Positions 1 to 9,985 of a DNA stretch of 32,637 nt are shown one piece after another (position 1 is the first letter of the stretch; the number at the start of each line of letters is the position of its first letter). The position numbers and the translations under genes are program-made. The DNA comes from Chara braunii (taxonomy: Eukaryota; Streptophyta; Charophyceae; Charales; Characeae): the NCBI GenBank assembly GCA_003427395.1, contig BFEA01000367.1, forward strand, positions 168,005-200,641, written 5' to 3'. The notes beneath the pieces were generated by a model. The model worked only from the letters and a program-made list of their open reading frames with translations. It made no database searches and had not been told where the DNA came from.

Positions 1-2
1 CG

Positions 3-296
3 GAAGCCGAGTATTTTCGAACCGACAAAGATACTGGTGGTTTAAGCCAGGATGATGTCACAAGGGGAGGTGATATGAGCAACCTCGTCCTAGAGCACCT
101 TCCGGATGCTCCATTCTATTGGTGGGGAGCCTTACCTGCTGGAAAACGGGTCCAGCATCCCATTAGGGGTGCCTTAGTTTCTGCATTAAATATGGAAGCC
201 GACGAAAGGATGTTGGAGGAAATCCGATTTTTTAAAAATCGGCGTCGTTACACCGTGTGCTTTTTTTTTTTTTTTTTTTTTTTTCAAATTCCTTGA
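3..296 (+). CDS. Partial open frame at the window edge, unknown product
   Basis: The frame is open from base 3, through an ATG at 75, to a stop after the poly-T tract, so the 5' end may lie outside the window. The reading before about base 250 has balanced, protein-like composition: acidic and polar at first, then an APFYWWGALPAGKRVQHP segment, then a charged helix-like ERMLEEIRFFKNRRR. The last residues are a Phe run encoded by poly-T and are not credible protein, so a true exon would end before about 255. Part of it (105-172) is repeated at 3345-3410, where the frame is broken, so this is more likely transposon-derived coding sequence than a host gene. I do not recognise the family. Confidence 0.3.
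   Translation, partial: EAEYFRTDKDTGGLSQDDVTRGGDMSNLVLEHLPDAPFYWWGALPAGKRVQHPIRGALVSALNMEADERMLEEIRFFKNRRRYTVCFFFFFFFFQIP
105..172 (+). repeat. Dispersed repeat R2, copy 1
   Basis: The stretch containing TATTGGTGGGGAGCC, GCTGGAAAACGGGTCCAG and CATCCCATT recurs at 3345-3410 with scattered substitutions and one small indel. It lies inside the open frame at the window start. Confidence 0.6.
261..284 (+). repeat. Poly-T tract, 24 nt
   Basis: An uninterrupted run of 24 T. On the minus strand it would be a poly-A tail-like tract, as left by a retroposed copy. I see no diagnostic element attached to it. Confidence 0.9.
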
Positions 297-1410
297 ATGA
301 ATGTGAAAACGCTCCCAAGAGACTTCCTTGTGTTCCTCGGAATCCCCAGCCAAAATGTCATTGGATACAAGGGGTCCTCGCGAGGTCCCTTAGGTTGAAG
401 GAGCCGTAATTGACGGAGTGTTCTGGAGTGAGCGCCGACAGGAGAATTTGGAGTCGATGTTGGTGCACAGGTCGTCCGTGGTCCATTGGGCGGACATCGT
501 TGGCATCCAGTACCCTACGGCCCCCTAACGGCCTTCCACAGTTACCGTTGGCGTAAAAATGCATGGGGGTGGTTCTTCATCTGCAAGGCGTTTCACAAAG
601 CGGGGTTTTCCGTGCTCTCGTCACCGGCCGTGGTGTCCAACGGTCAAATTTTTTGCTTTTTCTACAAGTGATGTTGAAGCACTGCTGACCGATTGCAGTC
701 ATCTGCCTAGCGCGTTTTGTCAGCTATTGTCGGGCGCATTGATGCAAGCTTTGTTTGGTACATGCCTCCCGTTTTGTGACTCATGGCAGACGTCCTCTGG
801 TGGTTCCCGCTCCTGCTGCTGGCCACTCTTCTCCTGCTCCTTGTCGTTGTTCCACGTGTGCGTCGTTGTGTGGGGTCCTGGCAGCAGACGAAAACGACGA
901 ATGGTGAGGAAGACGACGATGGACAGGCGAGAAATCTCTAGCAGACACCCTGCACGCGCTATTGACTCCACTCCGCAGCTTCTCCTTGTAGTAGCCCTCC
1001 ACCGCGTCGTCAACCTGCTAGAGATCCTCCCATGTCCCTCCCCTCCTCCTCCTCATCCACCATCTCGGCATTGCCCACAAGATCACATCCGATGCCATGA
1101 CGCCGCAGAATTGCACAATGGATTCCAATAATGACACACATCTGGTGCATCCATCACTTGTTGCATCAACAGCCTCTGCCTGCGAATGGACACTCTCATC
1201 CTTAGGTGAGTTGTCGTTCTCTCAATGTGATAACACATGGTGACGGTTGACACAACTACGATCATAGTGTTTCTCTCCAATGTCGTTAATGCCTTCTCAC
1301 CACCCAGGAGTTTTCCCTCCATCGTCACGACTTGCACTGCGCAAGCGCCCACTACTTGTTTGCCCGCTGGCACCCTCGATGCACCTTCTGCACATCGATG
1401 GGGACCGTTG
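297..1410. other. No recognisable gene or repeat
   Basis: Mixed-composition sequence. Short open frames exist on both strands, for example 559-1131 plus, but they lack recognisable motifs and turn into low-complexity Ser/Pro/Cys reading. Nothing here supports an annotated gene. Confidence 0.5.
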
Positions 1411-1560
1411 TCGGTGCGAATACCCTTACAAGGGTATCAACCATAGTTGCGGCGCACCAGTGCACAGTGCGGGGCGGGGCGGGGCGCACTGCGCTGTGCA
1501 CTGGAATGACAGCGCGCGCACTGTGCGTCGTGCGTTCCGTTGTGCACAGTGCACGTGAAA
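1411..1560 (+). repeat. Dispersed repeat with 18-bp palindrome and GTGCAC-rich body
   Basis: It opens with the palindrome ATACCCTTACAAGGGTAT (1420-1437), which recurs exactly at 14569-14586. Next comes ACCATAGTTGCGGCGCAC and then dense GTGCAC/GCGC alternation with a triple GGGGC run. The ACCATAGTTG part recurs inverted at 8055-8140 and, diverged, at 5031-5050. Shared sequence at three or more unrelated places marks a dispersed element; no protein is encoded. Confidence 0.5.
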
Positions 1561-1566
1561 AGGCCC

Positions 1567-1570
<4 letters not shown>

Positions 1571-1655
<85 letters not shown>

Positions 1656-1656
1656 N

Positions 1657-1702
<46 letters not shown>

Positions 1703-1710
1703 GGAGAGAG
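1571..1710 (+). repeat. (GA)n microsatellite with one N
   Basis: About 65 GA units. A single N at 1656 and slight degeneration after 1700 indicate that the assembly could not resolve the exact length. Confidence 0.95.
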
Positions 1711-1765
1711 AAAAGGGTCCCCTTCACTAGGAGAAGGATGGCCTTGTCACGTGTGGACGAGGTGG

Positions 1766-2163
1766 GGGCAGACCACCAATATATGTTGTGGATTCGAGTT
1801 CCGGGTTGTAGCTTGGCAGTTATGGGTCACCAATTCGGCTAGACCCTGTTCGTGTCTCCGCGTGATTCTCGAAGCCTCCCTCCACCACTCACCAAATTTA
1901 TATAATATTAGTAGAATGAATCTTCTGCTCAGTGACTGTGTTCGGTGAGTGGTGTGGGAAGGGGCAGACCACCAATATATGCTGTGGATTTGACTCATTT
2001 GAGTTCAGGACTGTAGCTCGGCAGTTATGGGTCACCAATTCAGCTACACCCTATTCGTGTCTCCACTTGATTCTCAGGGCCTCCCTCCACCACTCACCAA
2101 ATGTATATAATATTAGTAGGATGAATCTTCTGCTCGGTAATTGCGTTCGGTGAGTGGTGTGGG
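1766..2163 (+). repeat. Tandem pair of a ~195-bp repeat
   Basis: Two adjacent units (1766-1960 and 1961-2163) share GGGGCAGACCACCAATATAT, GGCAGTTATGGGTCACCAAT, CCTCCCTCCACCACTCACCA, TATATAATATTAGTAG and ATGAATCTTCTGCTC in the same order. The second carries a short insertion near 1993. A partial relative with AATGAATCTTCTGCT and GTGGTGAGTAGTGGAGCAGACC sits at 7520-7635, so the family is dispersed as well as tandem. Confidence 0.85.
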
Positions 2164-2530
2164 GAGACCTTCACCGATGGGGGGTGGGCGTGGCGCTACC
2201 GGGAGCGCTGCGCCCCACGATGGGTTGTGACATCGCACAGGTGGGCCATGGTGAAGGTGCCCAACGACGATGGTGGCCATCTCTTCTCTCAACCAGGCGC
2301 TTTGCACACGCGCAAGTGACCAGAGGTGCTTGTCCACGCCACGTTACAAGCTGATGTGGCAGATGGACTAACTCCCGTTTTTTTTTTTTTTTTTTCGGAG
2401 TTTCACATTTCACTTCATTGCTGCTGCATTTTTGCACGTGGCATATGGCCTGAGAGGTGTTGGCTACGTCGACGCCTGTGGAGTACAGTGGAGTCATCCC
2501 TTGGTAAACTAAAGTGAGAGTGCAGTGGCG
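2164..2530. other. Unassigned sequence with an 18-nt poly-T (2378-2395)
   Basis: No gene is supported. The only distinct object is the T18 run at 2378-2395, which would read as poly-A on the minus strand. Confidence 0.5.
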
Positions 2531-3560
2531 ACCGCAATCATGAGGAAGTGGGTGTGTCAGCATAATCAGGGCGTTGCTCGACATCAGCAACGAGGCGCCG
2601 ATCATCACCAGCACCATCATCAACAGGGCGCGGTTCAACACAATCATCACAGTAAGGGTTCGTCATCATCATCAGGGTGTTGCTCGTCATCATGATCAGG
2701 GTGCTGCTCGTCATCATCATCATCATCATCACCATCATCATCAACATGGCGTGGTTCGAGATCATCATCACGGTAATGGTTCGTCATCAGCATCAGGTGT
2801 CATCACCATCATCATCATCAGGGTGTCGCTCGTCATCAACATCAAGGCGTGGGTCGCGTCATTATCGACGCTGCTCATCATGATGATGATTATCATCAGT
2901 TCATCGTCATAGGGCACCGCTAGGGCTGCTCGTTATCATCATCATTATTACCATTACGTCAGTATCATTTACCATCATCAATAGTTCACCATCATAAGGC
3001 GCTGTTGGCGAAACTCGTCGTCATAGGGCGCTGCTCACCCTTATCATTATCATCATTAGGTTATCATCAAAGACTTCAAAGGTGCTCGTCATTAGCACCA
3101 TCATCATCCTTTTGTCATCACAGGGTGTTGTGCATCATCATTATCATCATCATCATTATTAGCATCATCATCATTATTAGCATCATCATCATTATCATCA
3201 TCGCCAACATCATCATCATCACCGACATCATCATCATCATCATCATCATCAATTTGTAGTCATAGGGCGTTGTTGGTGCTGCTCTTCAGTATGATCAGCA
3301 TCATCATTCTGTCTTCATTTTCATCTTTTCTTTTTTTTTGGGAACAATGCTCCAATCTATTCATGGGGAGCCGCACGTGCTGGAACCGGGTCCAATGTCC
3401 CATTTGAAAATGAAACTGTCTTCATTTTCATCATTACTATCATCATCTGATTCATCATTTTGTCGCCATTAGATGTTGCTCTTCAAGGCATTGTTTGTCT
3501 TTTACATCAGCATGTGAGTTGGTCGTCACCATCATCCTCATCATCATCATCTTCAGGGTG
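2530..3560 (+). repeat. ATC/CAT trinucleotide-rich complex satellite
   Basis: A kilobase of imperfect CAT/ATC triplets, densest at 2708-2740 and 3130-3252. Embedded in it is an irregularly spaced motif of the form AGGGYGYTGYTCG, seen at about 2568, 2676, 2699, 2820, 2911, 3025, 3122, 3263 and 3556. Open frames here encode only His/Ile/Ser runs and are not genes. Confidence 0.9.
3345..3410 (+). repeat. Dispersed repeat R2, copy 2
   Basis: Matches 105-172 (CAATCTATTCATGGGGAGCC, GTGCTGGAACCGGGTCCAA, TGTCCCATTTG). It is embedded in the ATC-rich satellite, so it was inserted there or captured by it. Confidence 0.6.
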
Positions 3561-3735
3561 TTGTTCATCCATCAACAAATCCAAAAAACAAAATTTCATC
3601 TACCTTTCTCCATCATAGTTTTCAAAAATTTTCGATTCTTTCATTCATATCTTAGGAATTTTATTTCCTAAAACTCCCGAGGCTCGTTTTTTCTTTTCTC
3701 CACTATTAATTTCTGATTCCCCTTTGGACGCACCA

Positions 3736-3967
3736 ATGAATTATTTTTGTACGGGTGGGGGGTTGGGTTTTTAAGGAGGAAAGTTCTACTCCGCAGGGGC
3801 TTCACATGGTGGGGAATGCAACGCCCTGGAAGGAGTGGGGGCAAATTTTTGGGGGATGCCCTATTCTGGGGCTGGGAAAGATGTATGGGCTGGGATCATA
3901 TCCCAGCAGCGACAGATAGGGGTGAGGGGTTGGTTGAGGTGAAACAGTTTTCACCTTTGCAGAGGCA
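3736..3967 (+). repeat. Repeat R1, copy A, left part
   Basis: Aligns along its length with 6488-6680: TTATTTTTG, a G-rich tract, GGGCTTCACA, ATGCCCTATTCTGGGGCTGGG and ATCATATCCCAGCAGCGACAG are in the same order. The match stops near 3945-3967 and resumes at 6283, so this copy is split by the insertion at 3968-6277. It contains a perfect hairpin at 3889-3907 (8-bp arms GCTGGGAT, 3-nt loop). Confidence 0.75.
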
Positions 3968-4165
3968 GATGCAGATTCCAGGGTTCGATCCCGAAACCTT
4001 ACCTTACCCATGTAAAGTATCGAGTTGACCCCCGAGTGTTTGAACCCGTGACCTGTGTTTCGTTAGTTGTTGTTTGTCTGTCGCAGGACTGTGTAGATGT
4101 AGGGATTCGATCTGTAGACCTGTCGAGTAGGGGTCACAGCTTTGTAGAGGTCGTAGCCATAGGCA

Positions 4166-4250
4166 TTCTGAAAGGTCAAGGTCGTAGCTGCTATAGTCCT
4201 GAAAGGTCAAAGTCGTAGCTGCTACAATACCCGAAAGGCCAAGCCCACAG
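4166..4250 (+). repeat. Short tandem repeat, ~33-bp unit
   Basis: The unit CTGAAAGGTCAAGGTCGTAG followed by CTGCTATAGT occurs twice (from 4167 and 4200); a degraded third start, CCGAAAGGCCAAGCC, follows at 4231. Confidence 0.7.
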
Positions 4251-4489
4251 ACTTTCGGAAGTTCCGGAAGCAGCCTTTCGAAGTTTGTCTCACGTTTAGA
4301 CAGAGGCAAGTGGGCAAGTGGTGAGCCCAACTGCGTTACATCGGCAGTGCAACTGCATCGAGTTGGCAGTTCAAACCCATGCAGTCAACGGTACCGGTCT
4401 AGTTAGTCCCAACCCAGTCCAACAAATACGAAGAGGGACTGTGTGCACCATGGGCCGATGGAAAGGGGCAGACCAACGACTTACATAAG

Positions 4490-4495
4490 TATAAA
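4490..4495 (+). promoter_or_regulatory. TATA-like box in putative LTR
   Basis: TATAAA in the context AAGTATAAATCAAGG. Position relative to the primer-binding site at 4923 fits a U3 promoter. There is no expression evidence. Confidence 0.3.
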
Positions 4496-4922
4496 TCAAG
4501 GGGCAACGCTCAACCATACATTCATTCGCTGTGTAAGCCATGCGGAAGCGCAACTACAGCGTCTTGTGCAAAGGTGGTCTGCAGGTTGCCCGAGGTAGAA
4601 GTGGGCTGAAGGGAGACATAGTAGCCATAGTAGAAGTGGCGAGCAGCCATAGCCGCCGTAGGGTAGAGGTAGCTGATAGAGTGTGCGTGTGTGGAGTATT
4701 CAGGGTGATCCAGAGTGGGCATGTGCAAGCAGTGGTGTCAGACACAGTGACGAGAGCGGGATGTATAGGCGCTGGTGCGCCATAGCCTGTTGAAGAGAAC
4801 TTGCATCTGAACTGTGTTCTTGATTTCCATATCTCTAAGCTTTGAGTGGGCGCCCTGCGCTAGTGTGAGTCTCCATCTGTTTGCATGTGTGCAAAGTGGA
4901 AAGAAAGCGAGTCTGATTGCAT

Positions 4923-4938
4923 TGGTATTAGAGCTGGT
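4923..4938 (+). other. Primer-binding-site-like sequence (initiator tRNA-Met)
   Basis: TGGTATTAGAGCTGGT differs by a few bases from the common plant form TGGTATCAGAGCCNGG. It begins two bases after a CA dinucleotide that would end a 5' LTR, the usual arrangement. Confidence 0.5.
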
Positions 4939-5089
4939 TCTCGTTACCCCACGCACCATCATCGTTGCCAGCGGAAAGGAGATGCGCGCGCCAGTTAGGC
5001 GCCATAGCCAAGTTGCACCATCGAAGAAGATCAACCATAGCTGCGCTGTGGAGTGAGGTGCTGAGTACCTGCATAGAAGACAACGACAA

Positions 5090-5093
<4 letters not shown>

Positions 5094-5156
<63 letters not shown>
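5094..5156 (+). repeat. (GA)n microsatellite
   Basis: About 31 uninterrupted GA units within the insertion; the purine-rich strand continues to about 5470. Confidence 0.95.
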
Positions 5157-5159
<3 letters not shown>

Positions 5160-5355
5160 CGATACAAGATTGTTATGCGGTCCAAAGAAGAAAGTGGCCA
5201 CAGCCGCGGAGCTCGGACACAAGGTATCACGAAGGACAGAGAAAGGTGAAGCGAAGGAGAAGGGAGGAGAGACGAAGGAGAGAGAAACCATAGACAAGGA
5301 AGAAGGAAGGAGGGACAATGAGAGTGGAGGAAGCCATAGCCGAGAAAGACGAAGG

Positions 5356-5390
<35 letters not shown>
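5356..5390 (+). repeat. Poly-A tract, 35 nt
   Basis: An uninterrupted A35 in a purine-rich stretch. Translated frames across it are Lys or Phe runs and are not genes. Confidence 0.95.
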
Positions 5391-5392
<2 letters not shown>

Positions 5393-5500
5393 TATAGCCG
5401 GGGGTGTGGAGAGGAAGAAAGTGAGGAAGAAGAAAGGTGGGAGAAAGAGAAGCGAGGGTTGGTGAGGAAGAAGGTGCCGACAGCCATAGCCGTATCCAGG

Positions 5501-5660
5501 GTTGACCAAGGTGTTGACCGAAGGGTTGACCAACGTTGACCAAGACTTTGACTGGAAAGTTGACCGGCGAGTTGACTGGTGTGGACCAAGGCGTTGATCG
5601 GCGAGTTGACCAAGTGTTGACCAACGTTGACCAGGGCTACTGACCACGAAATTGACCAAG
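5501..5660 (+). repeat. GTTGACC minisatellite
   Basis: About a dozen copies of GTTGACC or close variants, spaced irregularly by 10-20 bp, in one orientation. The core TTGACC is the W-box recognised by plant WRKY factors. The sequence shows only the repeats; binding is speculation. Confidence 0.8.
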
Positions 5661-6277
5661 CTGGAGTTGGTATATTCTCGCCAAGCCTTCAGCCTATCCT
5701 CTCGCCCTATGGATGTGCACTCACCATGGTACTTGTTGAGTCTGTTTGTCTTTTCTTTCTGCACCAAGTCTCTTTTGTCTAGGTGATAGGAACTCTGTGT
5801 ATGAAGGATAGAGCCTTGTTGACCAAACCCACACGGGTTGAGTAGGGCTAAAGGCCGTGTCTGACGACTCGACTGTCCCAGAGGACACGAACCCTCCCAA
5901 GGACCGGTACTGACCGGGGGCTGCTCAGTGTGGCACGGTAGGCCCAAAATCCGAGCTGTGGGCTGTACAACAGGCTGTCTAAGTCTTGAGAGGACTTGCT
6001 GATCGCATTGTCCTGTAGAGAGGTGGTGTTGTTCGAGGCGCTGTCCGTGCCAGTTTCCACTTTCTGGCACAAGGATCTGGACAAGGGTAAACGTGAAAAG
6101 GTTGTACTATCTCTGGCCAGGTTAGGGCCAAGGATCATTTGATCCTTACGTTAGACGAGGGCAGCACGAACGAGGTCCCATACAGCCAAATTGAGTGGGG
6201 CCTAGAGGAGGAGGACAGTAGTGGGGGTCAGGGGAGGACCTACGCTGCTGTGCGAAGTGGAAAGAAAGCGAGTCTGA

Positions 6278-6480
6278 TTGCAGAGGCATACTTTGGGTGG
6301 AACTGGATGCCTTAGTGGAAATAGGGGGAGGAAGCAGGTATGTCCCAAAATCGGCCCGATAAGGAGAGCTTGTGATCAGGACAGTCCTTTTCGGTGGAGA
6401 CAGCGGAGGGACAGGGGGAGATGGAGGGGAGGGGGAGGAAATAATCCACAACAATGTCCAGAATTCTGATTCTCCTCTCA
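6278..6480 (+). repeat. Repeat R1, copy A, right part
   Basis: GAGGCATACTTTGGGTGG, CTGGATGCCTTAGTGG, GGTATGTCCCAA and GTGATCAGG match 6684-6785 in order. Together with 3736-3967 it rebuilds one R1 unit interrupted by the insertion. Confidence 0.75.
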
Positions 6481-6483
6481 AGC

Positions 6484-6830
6484 GTAAACAAATTATTTTT
6501 GGTGGGGTGGTGGGTTGGTTCTGAGGGGGACAACTCTCCTCTGCAAGAGCTTCACAAGGAGGGAGGTGATTGCCTTGAAGGGAGACGAGGCAGATTTTGG
6601 AGGATGCTCTATTATGGGGCTGGGGGAGATATATGGGTCGGCATCATATCCCAGCGGTGGCAGATAAGGGCAAGGGGTTGGCAGAGGTATACTTTGGGTG
6701 GGAATTGGATGCCTTTGTGGGAGTAGGGGGGGGAACGGGTATGTCCCAAGTTGGGGTCGAGTGAGGAGTGTTCGTGATCAGGGGCGGTCGGTGGGGCATG
6801 GGAATGAGGGGAAAGGGGATAAATTTTATA
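6484..6830 (+). repeat. Repeat R1, copy B (uninterrupted)
   Basis: A continuous copy directly downstream of copy A, so R1 is tandemly duplicated here. Its left part matches 3736-3945 and its right part 6283-6390. It is G-rich on the plus strand. No coding potential is recognised. Confidence 0.75.
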
Positions 6831-7519
6831 TCCTTTGCTTGTATTTGGTTGAGACTTTTCTGATTATTTTTTGAGTTTTCAAACCAAGCACCCTTGTTAT
6901 TCTTGGTACTTTGAAGAATCTCTCAAAACTCTGAAAGGCTGCTGGTGGTTTGTACAATGTTGCACTGGAATTATATTGTTATATTCAGGATCCGTCATTG
7001 TTCCATGCGAGAACGAAGCTGGCCGGAGCCGGGGTGATGCCCTGTAACTTGCCGAAGCTGAGGGCATAAGGCCTTGTAGAGAGATTTGGGGATGCTATGC
7101 GGGGGCATCCTAAGGGACAGTTGGGGGTTGTTGACATAGGACAACATTGGTCGGAGCTTGAGTGAGTCGTGTTGCTCTGTAACCTAGTAGATAGAGGGCA
7201 TGAGGTCTGGATGAGTTTGTTAGAGAATAAGTCAGTTTTGGTGAGCTTTGTTATGATCTGTTGGAAATCCCTTAAATACTTGAGTGTTTGAAGAATTGTG
7301 GTGGATTTCAGGGGGTGTTTAGCGATCGTAAAAACAGATTCATAGTTGTCTCATCATCTATCTCGATTTTCAGTAGCTTGTTCATGATCTTGGAGGATAG
7401 TCTAAAGCCGAAACCCGGTAATGACCTCGGTACCTCAATTTTTTCATAAACTATTTTTTCATGTCTTCATATGGGACGTTGGGCCCGATTCCTGGCACGT
7501 GTTGCTTCCCACGAATAGT
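6831..7519. other. Unassigned AT-rich to mixed sequence with weak direct repeat
   Basis: No gene is supported. A weak direct repeat is visible: GCCGGAGCCGGGGTGA...CCCTGTAACTTG...GAGGGCATAAGGCCT near 7020-7075 resembles GTCGGAGCTTGAGTGA...CTCTGTAACCTA...GAGGGCATGAGGTCT near 7150-7210. Confidence 0.4.
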
Positions 7520-7635
7520 GTGGAGCATGTCTTCCAAATAAAAAGAATGAATCTTCTGCTAAAACATGGAACCATACACCGCCATATACTATGTTTTTTG
7601 TGCATGTGGTGAGTAGTGGAGCAGACCCCACTGTA
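7520..7635 (+). repeat. Partial copy of the 1766-2163 repeat
   Basis: Shares AATGAATCTTCTGCT and GGTGAGTAGTGGAGCAGACC with the tandem pair at 1766-2163, with diverged sequence between them. Confidence 0.5.
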
Positions 7636-7809
7636 CGCATTAATAAGAAAACAAAAACAAAAAAAGAGAGAGCTATGGGCATCTTCATCCTAACCCATAA
7701 TTGCCGACATGCAGATATGAACGTCAATCTTCAACATATATTGGTGTTTGGTTGGCCATGGAAAATGCAACTTGTGACTTCTGCGAAGCTTCGCGGGGCA
7801 GGTCGTCAT

Positions 7810-8054
7810 TAGGCCAGTTTCCATACCCCGCCTAAAAAAAAAGTTGAAATGAACCCTATTTCATGCTTCACCATTTTGAAACTTTTGAGGGAAGGGCTTG
7901 CGGAAATCGAAATTCGGCAGCGCTTGCCCAAAAACAGAATTTGGGCCGGGGGCGTGACCGGTTTCCAAGCTCGCGCTGGGAGTTCAACATTTTTGCCGAG
8001 TTGAAAGCCCTAAAAATTTACAAACCCCCTACTTTTTGTTTTTGACCTAATTTT
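7810..8054. other. No recognisable feature
   Basis: Mixed sequence with short A and T runs; no repeat partner or coding frame seen in the window. Confidence 0.4.
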
Positions 8055-8140
8055 CTAGTCCGGTGCACTTCGGTGCGTTGTGCGGTGTGCAATGTGTGCG
8101 CAAATCCGCGCACCGAGATGCACCACAACTATGGTATCAA
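8055..8140 (-). repeat. Inverted copy of the GTGCAC-rich repeat
   Basis: Read on the minus strand it carries ATACCATAGTTGTGGTGCAT followed by CGGTGCGCGG and GTGC-rich alternation, matching the body of 1433-1500. Confidence 0.5.
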
Positions 8141-8867
8141 CCCCGATTTTTTTAAGTGGCAGGAAATCAGTTTGATTTTCAAATTTGAGTGCTCTGTGCG
8201 AGTTGCGACTGTATCTTCCTTTACGTTGACTAAATGGTTCGATTGAAATAGAGGGTGTGTGGGTGTGCAGTTTTGAGGCGCGCGCGTTTTCTTTTATTGA
8301 TATAACGAGCCGGAACGCTTCTCGGGTATTTTTTTCAATTTTGATTAAGTTATGACTAAGTGTTTTTTTCGTTGGTTGATATATTTGATCGTGATACGTG
8401 TGTGTGTGGGCCAAGGTCTAGCCTTTAGGTGTTTCGGTAGGCCCACGGGCCACGCGGCAACCGTTTATGGAATTGCGTGGCTGCTAATATCAGCCATGGG
8501 CCTAACACTATTGGTTACGACATTGGACTTTCGAGTTGGAGGTACGGGGATCGCGGCCAACGACTGGCGACGAAGCAGATATGGAAAAGCTTGAAGAAAC
8601 CATCATCCCCCTTGATTTACTGCTACTCTCGACCGTGGGCCCGATCGGCAAGGCCTAGAAGGCCCGAACAATCCCTCTCCCTCTCTTCGGTGTTTCGATT
8701 TGTTCTTCTTTATTTATTTATTGATTAATTTTTATCTTTATTTTCCTTTTTTTTTTTTTATTTAAAACTTACGCTTTCTTTTTGGACCGGGACTGGGACT
8801 GATCATAAGACCAACGGGCGTGGCTTGGAAGTGGTGCCAATTGTGGAACTGATGACACTAACGGAAC

Positions 8868-9140
8868 AACTCAGTTGGTACACGCTCGAGCTGTTGGAAC
8901 ACAACTCTGAGTCCGATCTCCTTGGGGGGGCCAGGCAGGTAAAATACTGTAGTCCTTAATTATTTAGGGTTCATGCCACAGGGCTGGTCCTTCGGGATGT
9001 TCTTTTTTTTAAGGTTGGGATGATACAGAATAGGATGGAGTGACCCCTGCATTTGATTCTGGCACAAGCAAGTGGGACTGACATGACTAAGTTGGTATAC
9101 CTATGAACTTTTAAAGTGCAGACCTGAGCTCGAACCCAAT
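8868..9140 (+). mobile_element. Composite short interspersed element: tRNA-like, U6-like, tRNA-like
   Basis: The first tRNA-like part has an A-box-like ACTCAGTTGGTACAC (8870-8884) and a B-box-like GAGTCCGATCTCC (near 8910). A U6 snRNA-like part begins at 8987: GTCCTTCGGGA, then GGGATGATACAGAATAGGAT and CCCCTGCA, in the order found in plant U6. A second tRNA-like part follows, with AAGTTGGTATAC (9090-9101) and B-box GAGCTCGAACCC (9126-9137). The tRNA-like to U6-like junction recurs at 15299-15584, which argues for a mobile composite rather than chance adjacency. The U6-like core is too diverged to be a working spliceosomal RNA. Confidence 0.5.
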
Positions 9141-9340
9141 TGAAATTAGACAAATAAAACCAGTGAGGGCTTTGCTCCGCAAGTAATATATCATTATTTT
9201 TATTGATTTTCTGTATTTTGGTTGTTATTTTTTATTTAGTTCGTGAGGTGGAGGTGGGGCTTGGTCCCTGCTTCTCGATCCAAGGTGCATGTCGTTGTGA
9301 CCTGTCTGATCCAAGCAAAAGACTTTGTTAGGAGAGGATT

Positions 9341-9532
9341 TTGGATGGGACGACACAACTATGGGAGCACCATCCGCCGCCCATGATCTTTTGTGAGGGG
9401 TTTAACTATGAGCATGCCCGTTGGGACCCGAAAGATGCTGAACTATGCCTGAGCAGGGTAGGACTAGAGGAAGCTCTGGTGGAGGCTCACGGTCATACTG
9501 GTGTGCACATCTTTCATCAAACTTGGGTGTAG
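9341..9532 (+). pseudogene. Short coding-like fragment, unknown
   Basis: A 63-codon frame with ordinary amino-acid balance (for example EGFNYEHARWDPKDAELC), ending at a stop at 9530-9532. There is no recognised domain, no splice signals and no partner in the window. It may be a transposon remnant or chance. Confidence 0.15.
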
Positions 9533-9869
9533 GGGCGAAAGACGAATCGAACCGTCTAGTACCTAGTTCTCTCCGAAGTTTCCCGTAGGACAGCTAGAGT
9601 TGTCAAACATTGTCACCACGCGGCTGTGGGACCGTGCGGTGCAAACGTAGTTGACGTGAGCAGCCGGGCCAAAAAGACGATGTTGGTGAGGAGGAAGGAG
9701 AGAGTAGAGATTGTGCATCTCCGTCATTCCCTAGCTGTTTTGGTCAAACAAAGGTGCTGATCCAAAGCTCGTAGACATGGCGAGTCAGTTGGTCGTAATA
9801 AATGATGGTTTAGTAGGAGGTTTGGGCGGCACGGGCTGCAAGGGGTGCGCGGAGACGCCGAATGAAGAA

Positions 9870-9985
9870 GATGGCATGCGTGAGAAGACAAATATCTCGC
9901 TCAATCCTTGATGAAATCAAGTGAGGAAGGAGGCTAACCCAAGGGTTTTCGCCATGGCGAGTATGCAGGTATCGGTAGTGTGGTG
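9870..9985 (+). repeat. Diverged copy of the 16,060 stem-loop repeat
   Basis: CTCGCTCAATCCTTGATGAAATCAAGTGAG followed by AACCCAAGGGTTTTCG and GGCGAGTATG matches the unit found three times at 16060-16560. The 5-bp arms TTGAT/ATCAA around GAA are intact. Confidence 0.5.

Larger units (their letters stand above)
3968..6277 (+). mobile_element. 2.3-kb insertion in R1, probable decayed non-autonomous LTR retroelement
   Basis: It interrupts R1 copy A and is flanked by the 11-bp direct repeat TTGCAGAGGCA (3957-3967 and 6278-6288), part of which may be a target-site duplication. At 4923-4934 TGGTATTAGAGC matches the usual plant primer-binding site complementary to initiator tRNA-Met, one base after a sequence ending GATTGCA. 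The 34 bp before that site (4888-4921) recur with one change at the right end (6249-6282), as expected for the end of an LTR. A TATAAA at 4490 lies about 430 bp before the putative LTR end. The interior is microsatellites and GTTGACC repeats; no gag or pol frame is visible. The 3' LTR appears reduced to its last 34 bp, so the element is probably dead. Confidence 0.5.

Noticed and set aside
1332-1842. Arg-Glu and Ser-Leu repeat proteins
   Set aside because: Translations of the (GA)n/(TC)n microsatellite; the same applies at 5031-5249 and 13769-14125.
2574-3259. His-, Ile- and Met-rich proteins
   Set aside because: Frames of the ATC/CAT satellite.
4016-4400. tRNA gene near GTTCGATCCC (3981) and GTTCAAACCC (4368)
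   Set aside because: The B-box-like motifs lack an A-box at the right distance and an acceptor stem.
4928-6070. 380-codon minus-strand frame
   Set aside because: Runs through poly-T, (TC)n and the GTTGACC repeats inside a retroelement-like insertion; composition is low-complexity and no retroviral-type motif is present.
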